Below, piece by piece: positions 33,077-45,900 of a stretch of DNA of 64,000 nt. This DNA comes from Dactylis glomerata (taxonomy: Eukaryota; Streptophyta; Magnoliopsida; Poales; Poaceae), in assembly GCA_007115705.1 (NCBI GenBank), contig QXEO01002087.1, positions 248,001-312,000 on the forward strand, given 5' to 3'. How positions within the stretch are numbered: position 1 is the stretch's first letter; every line of letters starts with the position of its first letter. The translations under genes were made by a program, and so were the position numbers. The notes beneath the pieces are model-generated. The model searched no databases. It was given only the letters and a program-made list of their open reading frames with translations, and was not told where the DNA came from.

Positions 33077-34054
33077 ATGCATCGTCAAAGCCAGAGCAGC
33101 CTCAACAACTCTCAGATGGACTTAGTGATGCAGAGGATGATAGAGACGCACACCCAGTTGACTCAAGTGGTGACCCAAAATATGATCAGCAGCAAGAGCA
33201 ATGAGTTACCCCCAGGAGTGCAGCAACTGCTAGATGCACATACTCACATTGTGCAAATGGCGTCTCAGATCATGACTAACAACAACAACGCATCACCAAG
33301 TGATCCAAGCAATGATAAGCCCGAAGAACATGTTGTGACAAGAAACCCATCTTGCAAACTCTGTGGAGATATAGGACATATATCTAAGGATTGCAAGGAA
33401 CAATGCCATAATTGTGGAAGAGATCATTGTAATGAAGAATGCCGCTTGTCGAAGGTTATGTGTCTTTTGTGTGAAGGAACAAATCACGTTCTCGCAGAAT
33501 GTCATCTCAATGCTATGGTGGATAAAGTGAATCAACAAGTCAAGCAGAAGATATATCACTCACTCGGGAAAGCAGGTGCTGAATTCGAGCCTAAGAAGGA
33601 GAAACATTTTGTCACCACCAAGAGAAACAACCCGAGCGGAAGACTACAAGTAACCAAAAATAACCACAAGAAGAGAGAAAGGTTCCCCTCAATCACAATG
33701 GAGTATGAGAAGCAAGAATTGGAAGATCTTCTAGCCCTGGAGAAGCCAAATAAGAAGAAAGATATCAGCCAAGTAGAGTGCCGTGAATGTAAAAGGTTAG
33801 GACACTATTCATGGGACTGTCCGGATAAGGAGAAACGCAAAGAGAGTGAGAAAAGGGGTTCTGTAATCAATGGAGGGCAAAAGAAGGATCGTGCTCAAGA
33901 TAATTGTTTCAACTGTCGTGAGTCTAGACATTATGCTATAAATTGTCCAAAAGGGTATAGTGGAAAAGATTTGAGCCTTGTCACTTGTTACAAATGTGGC
34001 GTCAAAGGACATTATGCAAATAATTGTCCAGAGAAGTACTCAGAGCGCCAGTAA
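33077..34054 (+). CDS. gag-like protein with six CCHC zinc knuckles, intact
   Basis: 325 residues, ATG to TAA, undisrupted. Residues 1-90: polar, Gln/Ser/Asn-rich with heptad-like helices (MDLVMQRMIETHTQLTQVV), no gag capsid motif recognised. Knuckles: C93-C96-H101-C106; C110-C113-H117-C122 (short C-H spacing); C129-C132-H137-C142; C235-C238-H243-C248; C277-C280-H285-C290; C304-C307-H312-C317. Between clusters lies a basic, Lys-rich linker (143-232). CCHC knuckles bind single-stranded nucleic acid, and in retroelements they package RNA. With no capsid or enzyme domains the protein probably works in trans with another element's particle, or coats RNA. It resembles cellular CNBP-like knuckle arrays only in repeat style. 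Confidence 0.82.
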   Translation: MHRQSQSSLNNSQMDLVMQRMIETHTQLTQVVTQNMISSKSNELPPGVQQLLDAHTHIVQMASQIMTNNNNASPSDPSNDKPEEHVVTRNPSCKLCGDIGHISKDCKEQCHNCGRDHCNEECRLSKVMCLLCEGTNHVLAECHLNAMVDKVNQQVKQKIYHSLGKAGAEFEPKKEKHFVTTKRNNPSGRLQVTKNNHKKRERFPSITMEYEKQELEDLLALEKPNKKKDISQVECRECKRLGHYSWDCPDKEKRKESEKRGSVINGGQKKDRAQDNCFNCRESRHYAINCPKGYSGKDLSLVTCYKCGVKGHYANNCPEKYSERQ

Positions 34055-34883
34055 ATAAGGACAACTGAAGGATGACACACTATAGTGGATACAGTGACAC
34101 ATTGATGAGCAACCAACGTAGAAGATGTCGTAATGCAACTGCTATCTTGGAGTAAATGTCATGTAAGGAGTGAAATAAAAGACTATGTGGTGTGGGTAGT
34201 ACTCTCATGATGTAATAAAGTGGAATGAAGGTCTTCATGTATCTTTTCGAATCAATCTTTTATACAGATCTTGCTTTAGTAATGTTGTTAATGCCCATAA
34301 GATGAGGTGGTATGGGAAGCAATTTTTGCCAAAAAAAAAGATCATTGAAGGATTCTACTACGCAAACCACTAGCTAAGGATCGATAGATTTGTTTCTAAA
34401 AGTTCTTGACATGAATTGAAACATGGATTCAATAACCATGGAATCTTTTGTCAAAACTAGTGAGGTTGACCAAGAGTTAGTGTACGAGATGTACCAAACT
34501 AAAATACAAGGTAACGATTGGGTGCGTTATGGATTGGCCCCCATGATGACTACTCAAATTGTTCGCTCTTGGTATGAGGGATGGTAAATCTAGAGAGACA
34601 TACCTACAAGAGAGACGACGTTGTTAAGCCAAAACCTTAGGAGTGTAAGATACTATACCCTCATAATAGGCAAAGTGTTGCCAAAACGTAGGAATTCGGT
34701 GAGGATGAACCACAAGCTTACCGTTGAAGAAGACTTGCAATGGAAGATGGCCCTGTGCCAAGTCAAAACCAAGGTGTGCCCCGTCTAAACCCAGGATCTA
34801 GACTACCCACAAAAATTTCTTTTAAGGGTGGTAGCCCACCTAGTATCCCAAACCCATTTTCTTTCTAGCCTCTCCAATCTCGG
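34055..34883 (+). other. 3' internal part of the zinc-knuckle element
   Basis: No ORF. Contains an earlier copy of the polypurine-tract region (TTTCTTTTAAGGGTGGTAGCC, about 34817-34837), nearly identical to the one used at 34888-34910. Confidence 0.65.
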
Positions 34884-34912
34884 GGACGAGATTTCTTTTA
34901 AGGGTGGTAGTC
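34884..34912 (+). promoter_or_regulatory. polypurine tract region of the zinc-knuckle element
   Basis: GGGACGAGATTTCTTTTAAG followed by GGTGGTAG, immediately before TGTAACATCCC. The young 42904-52902 element has the homologous GGGACGAGATTCTTTTTAAG. Confidence 0.75.
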
Positions 34913-37900
34913 TGTAACATCCCAAGATTTAATCAAATTTTGGGGGAAATTTTTTTGTTTTTGTTTTGCTTGTGTTGATTGAAAATCCACAGGGATTTAA
35001 AAACTTTTTGAGTTTATTTAAGGGCTTTATTTGAAAACTATTTTAAACTTTCTATAATTCTTGAAGAACCTCTTTGAGAAAATGAAAGATTTCAAAAATG
35101 TTATTTTCCTTCTTTTATTCAAACTTATGCAAGCTTGCTCGCAGAGAAATGAATTACAAAAGTGTTTATAAAGATTGTTTTGCAAACTTGTGATTGGGTG
35201 TGAATCTCAATTATTAATTTTATAAAATACTATTCTCCTATTTTCAAAAAGATTCAATTAGAAACCCTAATTCTATTTCTTTTATGCAAGCAAAGCTATT
35301 TGGCTCAATTAACAATTTTTATTAAAAATCTTGTTTTATTTCTGAAAACATGTTTCTCATTGGCTTAGAATATTGCTTGGAAGATTTGAGGAATTTAGGA
35401 ATTTGAATAAATTGATTTGAGTAAATTTTGCAAAAGATATGAAAGAAATAGGAAAAACAGGAGAAAAAAATGAAAAAGAATAAAGCAAAGAAGAAAAGGC
35501 CGTGGGGAAACCATTCCGGCCCAGGCCAGAAGCAGCCCACGGCCCAAAATCATTTAGTACCGAACCGGTACGAATTTTCCCCCTCTCTCCCGCTGACATG
35601 TGGGGGCCACATGTCATCACCTTTCCCTGGCCGAGCTCTCCCTCCCCCGCACGCAATCCTCCCTGGCCGTCGATCTTGCCTCGTCCCGAGCCAAACCCTA
35701 GCTTGTTCTTCAAGTTGATCGCGCCTATATAAAGCCGAGGAGCCCCTCCGTCGTCTCTCTTTTCCTCTCTGCCCCAGACTCCACGAACCCGAAGAAATTC
35801 CTCACCGAAGTCCGCCGTCTCTGCAAGCTTCCAGGGACGAATATGTTGCCGTTGGTGAACGCCGCCCCTCCCTCTCTCATCTACCACTTTCCCCTCTCGC
35901 TGGTGCACCCTCTGATACCCTCCGCGTGCTTTGCTCTACAGGGAATCAACGAAATCAACCCTGGCCAAAGCTCACCGGCGCCTATGACGATTCCAGCCGC
36001 CTCTCTGTGCCGCGTCTGGATGCAATCGGCCGCGCCGTGGACACCGTCGTCTTCACCCCGACCAGACGCTCCTCGTCGTGCCCTCATCTTCGTCTGAAAA
36101 TCGCCGAAGCGTCGCCGACATCGACTCATGGCCATAGCCTCACTAGAGCTGCTCACCGGAACCCTAGCCAGCAGGTATCCTCCCTCTCTCTGTTTCATAG
36201 CCGTCTGATTATAATCTCCCAGCTCAGATCTTTCCACTTATACGAAAAGGTACGAGATGATCTGAGCCGCTCGATCATCTTTAGATCTAACGGCCCAGAG
36301 GCCTAATCCGTCCGAACCAGTACGGACAAATCAGAACGCGCCACGTGGCCCGCTCCAATTCAAAATAGATTCAAATTAGAATTTTAGATCTGTTTTCAAC
36401 CGAATCTTTCAAAATTCATATCTTTTGATCCATAACTTGAAAATTAACAAATAATATGTCTATGAACTCCTAAAAATGTGTAGAACACAATTCTGAAATA
36501 AAATCTCACTTTCCAACTATTCAAAAACATTCAAATTTAAATATGAGAGTTTGAGTGTTTTTGATATAGTTCAAAATCTATAAATCCTTTTCAGTTGATT
36601 CTTTTTGCAATAGGATCATATTGTTGTCCTCTGTCCAGTAGAACTACTGAAAAAATTATTTGGACCAATTTTATCAAGTATTCAAATTCAAATGAGGATT
36701 TGAGTATTTTTCCTCTAGATTTAATTCTAGAAATATTTTAGGCATAATTCCTTTTGCAAAATTGCCTACCTTGACACTAAAAACTCATCAGAATACCTCT
36801 CACACACTTTTCACACTTATCCAAATGTCAACTCCACTAGTTCATCCTTTTGAAAGCAATAGTTGTGTTTCTAAGCACCCTGCAAAAATATCAAATTCTT
36901 ATTGTGCACCTTGTGCCTTTTGACTTTACAAATAGTGTGAAATATCCTAAGTCCTAAATAACCATCCCACTCTACCATGACTTAGTAAAAATCTACTCTC
37001 TATTCTTGCCCAAGTGCAAAACTATCAATTCCCTCTTACCCAAAATTCTTCTAAGTATTTTGACTACCCCCTCCAACACTATGACATAGAAGTTTTCCCA
37101 TATCAAGACCATGGAGAAGAAGTTGAAGAGAAGACAAGAGTTGAAGGCAAAACAAGAAGTTGAAGAGAAGACAAGAGTTGAAGGCAAAACAAGAAGAAAG
37201 AGACGACAAGGAGTTGAAGACAAAGATCAAGAGAAGAAAGCCTAAGTCAAGAAGATGAAAGTGTTAGACCTCATGACTTAGAATTTATCCATCCATCTTC
37301 TCAAAACAAGCCTAATATCTCCCTTAAGATATTTTTTATAAGTGTTTGACACTTCTTAAACAAATTATAAAACCCCATCATTCCTTAGAAATCCTTGACT
37401 TAGCCATTCTCTCCATCCATATCAAGTCAACTTCATGCCCTAAATCTTTGTCCAGATACCACTAAGACTTTGAAGACTAAGCTAAAACAAATAAACACTT
37501 TTGTTTGTCTTTTCTTGATTATGTTGCCTGAATGGTGTGTTTATGTTGTGTTACTTTCTATCTTATAGTTGTACGGAGAGCTACGTGTGTTGATTAAGAG
37601 AAGTACAATCTTCAGAAATTTCTAAGGCAAGTGTCACTCTTGTTCATAAAATTTCCAATGATGTTTTACTATGCATGTAGTGTTTCTCTTCTTTTAATAA
37701 TATGCATGTGTAGATTGTTAGGCTTGCTATCTCCTTTTTAGGATATCCCTGATTACCCTATTAGAAGAAACACCGTAAGTGTAGATTGCTTAGTTCTGCT
37801 ATAGAATTCGTGGTTGGGATTCCACACGTTCTTTTATTAAGTTTGAAAACTATGTTTTGCAAAAACTAAGAAAACAACTAAGTTAATGAAACACCTGGGT

Positions 37901-38961
37901 GGAAATTGGTAAGATGGATTTATGTTGAGTGGTTACACCGGAGCCATCTCTATGGCGGTCGTGTGTATCTCACTTGTGGATGGCCACCCAGGAACAAAGA
38001 GATTGGAGACGTTCAAGTCGTGAAGCTTCCAGTGCAACCACGAGTCATATGGGCTCTGTCTTGACTAACTAAGTTGCGAGAACTCAGCCAGACGGACAGA
38101 GGGTGGTAGTGATTTGTAGGATGGAACGCGTCCGGGTTGGTCCGAGGGATTGCTTCTGAAAGGTCTCGTCTTAGTCTTCACTTGGCCATTTGAGCAAAAT
38201 GAGCATCATGGCAAAAGAGGTTGACTGAGTCTTGTGGGAAAAGTGCACCACCTCTGCAGAGGGTTAAAAACTAAGTACTTAGTCGTGTCCCCGGTTACGG
38301 ACAATTTTGAGCGACATGGTTTTGAAGCTGTTCAAGGATCTCCTCATACCAACTTCTTTAAATTAAAACTTGAGTGGTTAACAAGGGATTGTTGTGTGAT
38401 CATAATTATGTACACCTGGTGGATTCCTGTGTGTGCATAATTAACTAGGAGCACCTGGTGGATTCCAGTGTGTCCAATAGTGCTTTAAAAGAAAAATGAG
38501 ATCTTTTGAAAAGTAGGATAAATAATTGTTTTTCTGCAGCTTAGCTTGAAAGATCCACTTAGCCAAATATTCATTTAAGTGTTAGGTTCCATTGTGTCCA
38601 CCAAAAGTGACATCTTGCCAATACAATTCAAATGTATTGACCCTTTGTGGCTGCAACGTTTCATGTTGCAGGTTTTGACAATAAGAAAGGTACGACAGGG
38701 TTACGAGTCTATCTGCAACATGTTCGCCTGTGGCACATGAAGAAGAAGGACTCCATGCTATTTATGTTTTTGTTGTAAACTCTGATAGCTCTATGCTATG
38801 AGCATTGTAAAGTTTCTTTATGTAATTGTCGGATCATTCGATGTAATAAAATAACCCTTGTTTCTTGATATTACATCTTAAACTGTGTGTGCTAGCATTA
38901 ATCCAGGGACTAGCACAGAAAAGAACAGGGATCGTCATCTTTAACAGGTGAGATCACTACA
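34913..38961 (+). repeat. 3' LTR (~4.05 kb) of the zinc-knuckle element
   Basis: Starts TGTAACATCCC; TATATAAAG box at 35726-35734 followed by a GC-rich 5' UTR-like stretch; CCTCTGCAGAGG at 38251-38262. Ends near GATCACTACA (38961), after which Tekay pol sequence follows in its proper frame. The predicted TSD is CACAT (38962-38966), left copy outside the window. Short ORFs inside are not judged coding; 37080-37210 is a GAAG-rich repetitive stretch. Confidence 0.75.
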
Positions 38962-38968
38962 CACATAT

Positions 38969-41128
38969 TCAGTCATGAAACCAAAGTGACTTGAAATCAC
39001 CTAAATGGAACTCTGATGGTCTACCTTCCTCAATTCTGCGGATTTCTTCGGCAATAAATGCATCTTCATCTTGCCTTCGAATTATCGTGTACTTGAGATC
39101 ACTATGCCGTTCTTCCATCACCTTCATGGTAGACAAACTATCCAAAGATTGCACTTCGAGACATTGAATCTCTAATCTTTCCAAATCCATAAGTAATTCC
39201 TTGGGAAGTTCTCGGTTCATCGGTTGAGTGTTCGTGCTCTTTCTGCTTAACGCGTCGGCTACCACATTGGCCTTCCCCGGTGTATAGTTGATGGTCAAAT
39301 CATAATCCTTGATCAATTCTAACCATCTTCGTTGCCTCATATTCAATTCTTTCTGAGTGAAGAAATACTTGAGACTTTTGTGATCCGTATAAAGTTCACA
39401 CTTGGCTCCATAAAGAAAATGCCTCCATCCTTTTAGTGCAAACACTACGGCTGCTAGCTCAAGATCATGTGTTGGATAATTAACTTCATGTGGTCGCAAT
39501 TGTCTCGACCCATATGCTATCACCTTTCTATCTTGCATCAAAACACACCCAAGTCCGTTCTTGGATGCATCACAATATACAGTATAGTCCTTGCCAGTTT
39601 TTGGTACGGCTAACACAGGTGCTGTGGTTAGCTTCTCCTTGAGTGTTTGAAAACTTGCCTCGCATTCATCTGACCAAACAAACGGTGTATTCTTCCGGAG
39701 TAACTTGGTCATCGGTCCTGCAATCTTAGAGAACCCTTCTATAAACCTTCGGTAGTATCCTGCCATTCCCAAAAATCCTCTAATCTGTTTGATATTCTTC
39801 GGTGACTCCCATTCCAAAACAAATGCTACCCCTTGCTTGGATTTACTGCGATACCTTCTTTACTGATCACGTGTCCAAGGAAATCTACTTGGTCTAGCCA
39901 GAATTCACACTTACTGAACTTGGCATACAACTGATGTTCTCGTAGAATCTGTAAAGCAATCCTCAAGTGCTTGGCATGCTCTTCCTTGTCCTTGGAGTAG
40001 ATCAAAATATCATCTATGAATATGATCACAAATTTGTCCAAGTAAGGCATGAAGATCTTGTTCATGAGGTTCATGAAGATCGCTGGTGCATTTGTCAATC
40101 CAAAAGGTACAACTAAATACTCATGATGTCCGTACCTAGACACAAAAGCTGTTTTTGGAACGTCCTCCTTCTTTATCTTAATCTGGCGATACCCTGATCG
40201 AAGATCTATCTTTGAAAATACTCCGGCTCCGCTGACTTGATCAAATAAGTCTTGGATTCTTGGCAAAGGATATTTGTTCTTAATAATAACATTGTTGAGG
40301 TTTCTGTAGTCTCCGCATATTCTACATCCTCCATCCCGCTTATCTACAAAGATCACTAGTGTTCCCCAAGGTGAAATACTTTCTTGAATGAAGCCTTTCT
40401 GCTCTAGCTCATCCAGCTGTTCCTTCAACTCCACTAAATCCTTGGGTCCCATATTATATGGTGCCTGAGCTATTGGTGTTGTGCCTAGAATTAAGTCAAT
40501 AGTGAACTCAATTTCCCTATCTGGTGGCATTCCTGGTAGTTCATGAGGAAACACGTCTTGGAATTCATTAACCACTGGAATATCTTTAAGTCTTGATTCC
40601 TTTAGAGCGTTGAGTTGTAGTTGAACTTCAATATGTGCATGTTGGTCACCTTGATACACCATCCTTCCTCCTCCTGGGCTTTTAAGTGACACAGTTTTCT
40701 CTCTGCAATCAATCTGAGCTCCATTCTCCTCTAACCAATCCATTCCAAGGATTACAGCCATATCCTTCATAGGGATGAGAAAAAGATCGGCTAGATAAAT
40801 GCAATCGCGGATCATAATGACCTGCTCTTGCCTGAGGTGAGTGACTAAGATTGTCCCCCCCCCCCGCAGATAAAACAGTAATGGGGTACTCTAGCTTATT
40901 GCAAGGAATTCCATAAAGATCAACAAACTCTTGCGAAATGAATGAGGTAGTAGCACCAGTATCAAAAAGTACTTTGCTGGGATGAGATAGGATCTGAAGC
41001 ATACCTATCACGGTTTTGTCGGACTGGTTCACCTCCTCAAGGTTGGTGCAATTCAACTTCCCATAAGTTGGCCTTTTATTTTTACCGCCTCCAAAACCTC
41101 CACCCCGGTGTGGTCCTCCTCCTGTACC
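38969..41128 (-). pseudogene. Tekay-like protease-RT-RNase H, frameshifted, integrase missing
   Basis: Continues the gag frame after a TGA at 41131-41129. Protease: VLFDTGATTSFIS (about 40960), then an 11-C run (40855-40865) shifts the frame. Protease end and RT: LGMDWLEENGAQIDC, KYPLPRIQDLFDQ, the catalytic FIDDILIYSK (about 40020), FLGHVISKEGI. A second slip lies near 39818-39840. RNase H: VYCDASKNGLGCVL, TDHKSLKYF, VADALSRKS. The frame stops at SLWFHD followed by TGA, six codons before the insertion. Typical gypsy order; length up to RNase H is normal. Enzymatically dead as it stands. Confidence 0.9.
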
Positions 41129-42175
41129 TCAGCCTCCAGTTCGGCCCCTTTCAGGACAGTCCTTTATCATATGTCCCCCCTTCTTGCACCCAAAACAAAT
41201 GATTTTGGGTTGTCGGCAATCTCTCTCTATGTGCCCTCGCGCTCCGCAACCACGGCAAATGATATCATTGTTCCCACCTGTAGTGCCACGAGGTGTAACA
41301 TTCCCTCCGGACCTATATTTGGGTCTGAACTTGATATTAGGAGTTGGCTTGGTATCCAAATACCTCCTTGGTTCAATCCTGGCCTTTTTCCTCCTATCTT
41401 CTAGGACTTGTTTGAAATCATCTTCCATGGTGATGGCTGCATCGACAAGCTCTTGAAAATCTGCTGCCTTTAACATCCTCAATTGTATCCTTGCACCTGG
41501 GTGCAATCCTCTCATGAATCGTTTCTTCCGCTTATCATCAGTATTCACTTCCTCAGAAGCATAATGAGATAAAAGGGTGAACTCCTTGACATACTTCATA
41601 ATAGGCTTGTCATTCTACGCAAGATTCTCAAACTCTCTTCTCTTCAATTCCATGATACTCTCCGGTACATTGGATTCTCAGAACTTCTTCTTGAATTCCT
41701 CCGAGGTGAATACCCTTCCTGGAGGATGTATAGCCACAATATTGTCCCACCATGCTGCTGCGGGTCCAAATAACAGATGTGTGGCATACCTAAGCTTCTC
41801 ACTGTCATTGCAACTTACTGTGTTGAGCTTCCCTTTGGTGTCCAATAACCAGTCTTCCGCATCCATTGGCTCCGGTGCTGATGCAAAAGGAAGTGGTCTT
41901 GTATTTAGGAAATCTGCCAATGAGACTCCATGTACTCCTTCATTTCGAACTTCACGATTATGGTCCATCACATCCTGCACCATCTTTATTTGACACTCAA
42001 TGAGCATACGCTGCCTTTCATCCGCTGTCCTCATGTATTGAGCAAAATCCTGCTGCGTAAGGAATGGTGGTGGTGGTGGTAATGGTTCCCTTGCTGCTGC
42101 ATCGGCTGCCTCCTTAGCCTTGGCTTCAGTCTCCATCCTCTGTTGTTCAGATTCTTCACCAACTACCATCGCCAT
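41129..42175 (-). pseudogene. Tekay-like gag with two zinc knuckles, two nonsense codons
   Basis: Starts MAMVVGEESEQQRM at 42175. Gln/Ala/Pro-rich N-terminus, then the retrotransposon gag domain (EPMDAEDWLLDTKGKL, AAAWWDNI, PGRVFTSEEF). TGA 41680-41678 and TAG 41617-41615 fit CGA and CAG codons. The frame reopens through MKYVKEFTLLSHYA and RFMRGLHPGAR to two CCHC knuckles, CRGCGARGHIERDC and CFGCKKGGHMIKDC. This is the particle-forming, RNA-binding protein of the family; broken here. Confidence 0.88.
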
Positions 42176-42472
42176 TCTATCCCCCTAACCCTGTTACATT
42201 AAGCGAAACTCATAGTTACACCATGCTCATGCTTTCTGAGCTCAACTTTATGCACAGTGTTAGTCACACAATAAAAATCCAAATAAAACATAGCCAAATC
42301 ACACCAAACATATACCATGTATATATATGGGAAAAAAGAACATAGTGTTAAATAGCTTATCATCCTGTGACTAACTACATTCACTTATTCCAACTGCAAA
42401 AGCAAATACTACATATTACACATATGGTACATATGTCACAAAACATGTCGCCTCCATGTCTGTGGTGGTCCT

Positions 42473-42903
42473 CTACGGGTAGTCGCACTCCCGATACATC
42501 CCCGGTGTCCAACCGGTAGCTCGTGATGTCCTCCTGAGTGAAGCAGGGGCATAAGATGTCTCCGCCGGGAAAAAGTCATAATCGGGTGTAGTACCTAAGT
42601 TGAAGTCAGTCATCCCCAGATAACTGCTCAACGATGGGTAAACAACATCGGTGGTATCCCTTTCCATCTTAGGCCTTGAGCATTCTCCACGCTCCATGTG
42701 AGTAGGTAGCTCCTCCTCCGCATCCGACTCAATCTCTATGGGCTTTCCCGCCACGTCTCCGGTGCGGTGAACAACCCTAAACTGACTTGTGACCTCATGC
42801 TCCGAATCACATGGAATCGGATCTCCGGTCGTCCCCATATACTCACCGAAATGCCAACCCATGGAGTTTCCCCCAAAACTATCGTTATGAGGCATTCCCC
42901 ATG
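42473..42903 (-). pseudogene. ORF0, C-terminal piece (after the insertion)
   Basis: Open frame from the insertion edge: GMPHNDSFGGNSMGWHFGEY to the stop after RECDYP. Acidic and Ser/Asp-rich (EIESDAEEELP), no known fold. It joins 52903-53622 in frame once the 9999-bp element and one TSD copy are discounted, giving a protein of about 381 residues. Lies 300 bp upstream of gag. Confidence 0.75.
42899..42903. repeat. TSD CCATG, left copy
   Basis: Matches 52903-52907 and flanks the 42904-52902 element. Confidence 0.95.
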
Positions 42904-45900
42904 TGTAACAACCCAAATTTTTGGGAAATAGAAATAAATGGATTTATTAAAATCCCAAATTTTGGAGCCAACAAAAACTTTTATTTTGAATATAAGATTA
43001 ATTTCTTGCCTTTTCGAAACTTCTGAATTTGAGCATTTGCTCCCATGCTTCAAATAAAAAGAGTATGGGAAGGGTTTTAAAACAAATAATTATACCTGTA
43101 AAATGTTTTTGTTAAATTGAAATAGTTTTCTAACTATTAAATTTTGTGCGTGGTTACATGCTAAACCCATTTGGGTCAATTGCCACACCCAAAATTAAGT
43201 CAAGCAATCACAAACAAATAGAAAAGAATCAAATACAATAAAGCGTGAAACAAAAATCAACTTGGAACTCTATTTAATATTCAACCAAAGTTTGAATTTA
43301 AATAAGAGGTCATTTCCCAACTCCCTCTTATCTCCAAGAAAACCAACACCTTTGGACCAAGATTAAAACCTTTTGCACTTTATATTGCATGTATGCATAG
43401 AATGTCAATATAGATCTTTTATGATTTCATGTGGGTTTTAATCTGTTGGGCAATGATTAGTTAATTCAAACTTAACCAACAGAAGCATTAGAGAAGAACC
43501 ACAAAGATCAAAAGAACCCGAAGCAAGAGCAATAAAGAAAAAGAGAAGAAAAGATGATCTAGAAAAAGTTAACAACTACCCTACTTTGGACACTTAGAAT
43601 AAGAAATCTGTAACTCAAGCAAAGGTGTGGTCAGTTAGTTGAGCTTCACCAAGTTACATACTAACTCAACCAAGAAGTTTCCAGCAAAAACTCAGATCCT
43701 AACCTATTTCAAAATCTGTCCGAAGTTTGAATCTGAATCAGAAACCATACCTCAAATTGGAAATAAGATTTTTGCAAAACCTCATATTTCTTCATAACAA
43801 AAATATTTCTGGAATTCCTATCCAATATAATGACCAACCCAATTGGAAATTTTCAAAAATTCAAAGTTTGAATTCTTGCGGACATTGTATCGAACACGTG
43901 GTGGGCGAAATCCAGGGAAAATCGGTTCTACTGTGGCCAACGCTGCTCACCCCTGCCCAAACCCTGTAGCCATGCTTGGGGACATCTCTTGGTCGAGCCC
44001 CAGCATCCCCTGCCCCGACCACGGCCGTGAGACAAGGAAGCACAGAGGAGAACCACCGCCCGGACCCCTCCCATGCCCCCCTCTGAACCAGACCGTCCCG
44101 ACCTCTCCCATCGCGCCAGGATGCTCCTGCAGCACACCGCAGCCCGCAGCACCCGCCAACGCCGCCCCTCTTCCCTCCCACAGCCGACACCGGCCGCGCT
44201 CTCTCCCCAGATCCACTCGCCCCGTGCTCCCTCTCCCGACTATAAAAGGACCTCCTCTCTTCCCTGAAAAGAACCCCACCATCCCCAGGAACCTCCTAGA
44301 CAACATCTCCCGCTTCCTCTCTCTCTCGTTCGAGCTCCCCCGTCGACGCCGCTCCGCAGAGCACCTCCCGTTCCCGGCGTTCTAGAGCCTCCCGCGAGCT
44401 GCCGCCTGGACGAGGTGGAGGAGGAGAAGCTCCTCCGCCGCCTAGACATCCTCGCCGCCGCTCCCCATCGCCGCCGGTGAGCTCCCCGTGCGCAGCCCTG
44501 CTCCCAGTAGCTCGCTCTCGTTTACGTTCCTGTAGCACGAGGAAGAAGAAGCCCGATACCCCTTCGGTCCATTAAGTTCTGACAAGCCGGGCCCATTGGT
44601 CAGGCCGGTTTCTTTTTTTTCCTTGCCACCCGCCCAGCTTTAGCCTAGTGGGCCGGCCCAGAGCAGTCTGTGTGTCCGGCCCGGATGAAAAAAAAAAGGG
44701 ATCTTCGATTTTTCCGATTCTTGAAAAACACATTCAGATGCTTTAGTATATTTAATTTTCCCGGAGATCTACCGATCCAAATTTAGCAAATGAAAATGTT
44801 CTGGAAACCTTAGAACATAAGCTATCCACTAAAAGTGGTTTCAACACAATTAGATTCACAGAGTGGTTGCAGTAAAAATAACAAAACAGGAGCTTTTTCA
44901 CCTTAGAAAATTCATATCAATTCGAATAAAATTCCTAAAAATATAAATCCAACTTTGGAAATTCACAATTAGTGATACCCATCTGTCTATGGCATTAGAT
45001 CCCATTTTTGAACCTTTTAAAATAAATTCTATTTACCTATATGGTTAAATAATCATTTGCCTTATAGGATCTTATTAAACTCAAATCTATGATCAAACTT
45101 TTTATGGAACTCTTATTGTTAAATCATATTTCCAAATACCATCTGTAGGTATTGATCTTAGTCCATGTGTACTTGTGGGAAGTATTTGGAAATTTAATCC
45201 TACATGATAGTAAGTAGAAACTCAAACTTGCACACCTATTTCAAAATAAATGGAAGTGATATGAAACCAATTCGAATCAACCACATTTCTAAATATTGAT
45301 CTATAACCTTTGATCCCATTTAACTAGGATCTATAGACCCTACTTGCAGATTCAAATTCGATTACTAAATAGTTGCAAACTAGAAATGGCTTCAATAAAA
45401 GAGAAATACTATAAATTCTATGAATCCTCTTTGGTTGAACCATGATCTTGAATATCTACTAGTAGTCCATGACCTTGGTCAATAAGGACTTGCAGGAGAT
45501 ATTTTCATAATCCAAAATAAATAAACCCTACTTAGATACAACAACTCAATCATCTCATCCATCGGAACTCAATGATCTTCGAAACCCCTCTCCATAGACT
45601 TCCTAGATCACTTCCCTTACCCCAGCATGTGTATTTGAGTAAATAGGTGTTGTTTGTGAATTGTGTGGTGATTGTATGCTTATTTGCTTTCCAACGATTA
45701 GACGACAACGAGAGTAAGGAGAATGGATCCCGAAGTCCACCAAGATATGGAGATGGAGATCAATCAATCAAAGATGAAGATGAAGACTATTTTGACTTTG
45801 CCAAGCCAGGCAAGCCATCTTTTGATTCATACTCCCAAATGCCTAGTTTTAATATTGCATTCTACTTGTTTTAAGTAAATTGCATGATTGAATTGCTAGA

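Larger units (their letters stand above)
32558..38961 (+). mobile_element. zinc-knuckle-only LTR element (LARD-like), 5' LTR outside window
   Basis: Plus-strand element with leader, one intact ORF of six CCHC knuckles, polypurine tract and a ~4-kb 3' LTR. No protease, RT or integrase. Its 5' LTR should lie left of the Tat element, outside the window. It interrupts the Tekay-like pol at 38961/38962, exactly where the integrase should start. The LTR resembles Tekay-type LTRs (shared CCTCTGCAGAGG region), so it is probably mobilised by that group's enzymes. Confidence 0.78.

Noticed and set aside
43843..44385. 180-aa Pro/Ser/Arg-rich ORF and antisense partners, repeated at 49557-50099
   Set aside because: Sits over the GC-rich promoter of the giant LTR, spans the TATA box and is open in several frames; no domain.
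45647..45874. 75-aa ORF in the giant LTR (repeated at 51359-51586)
   Set aside because: Has a plausible acidic stretch, but is short, intra-LTR and without recognisable homology; identical copies only reflect LTR identity.
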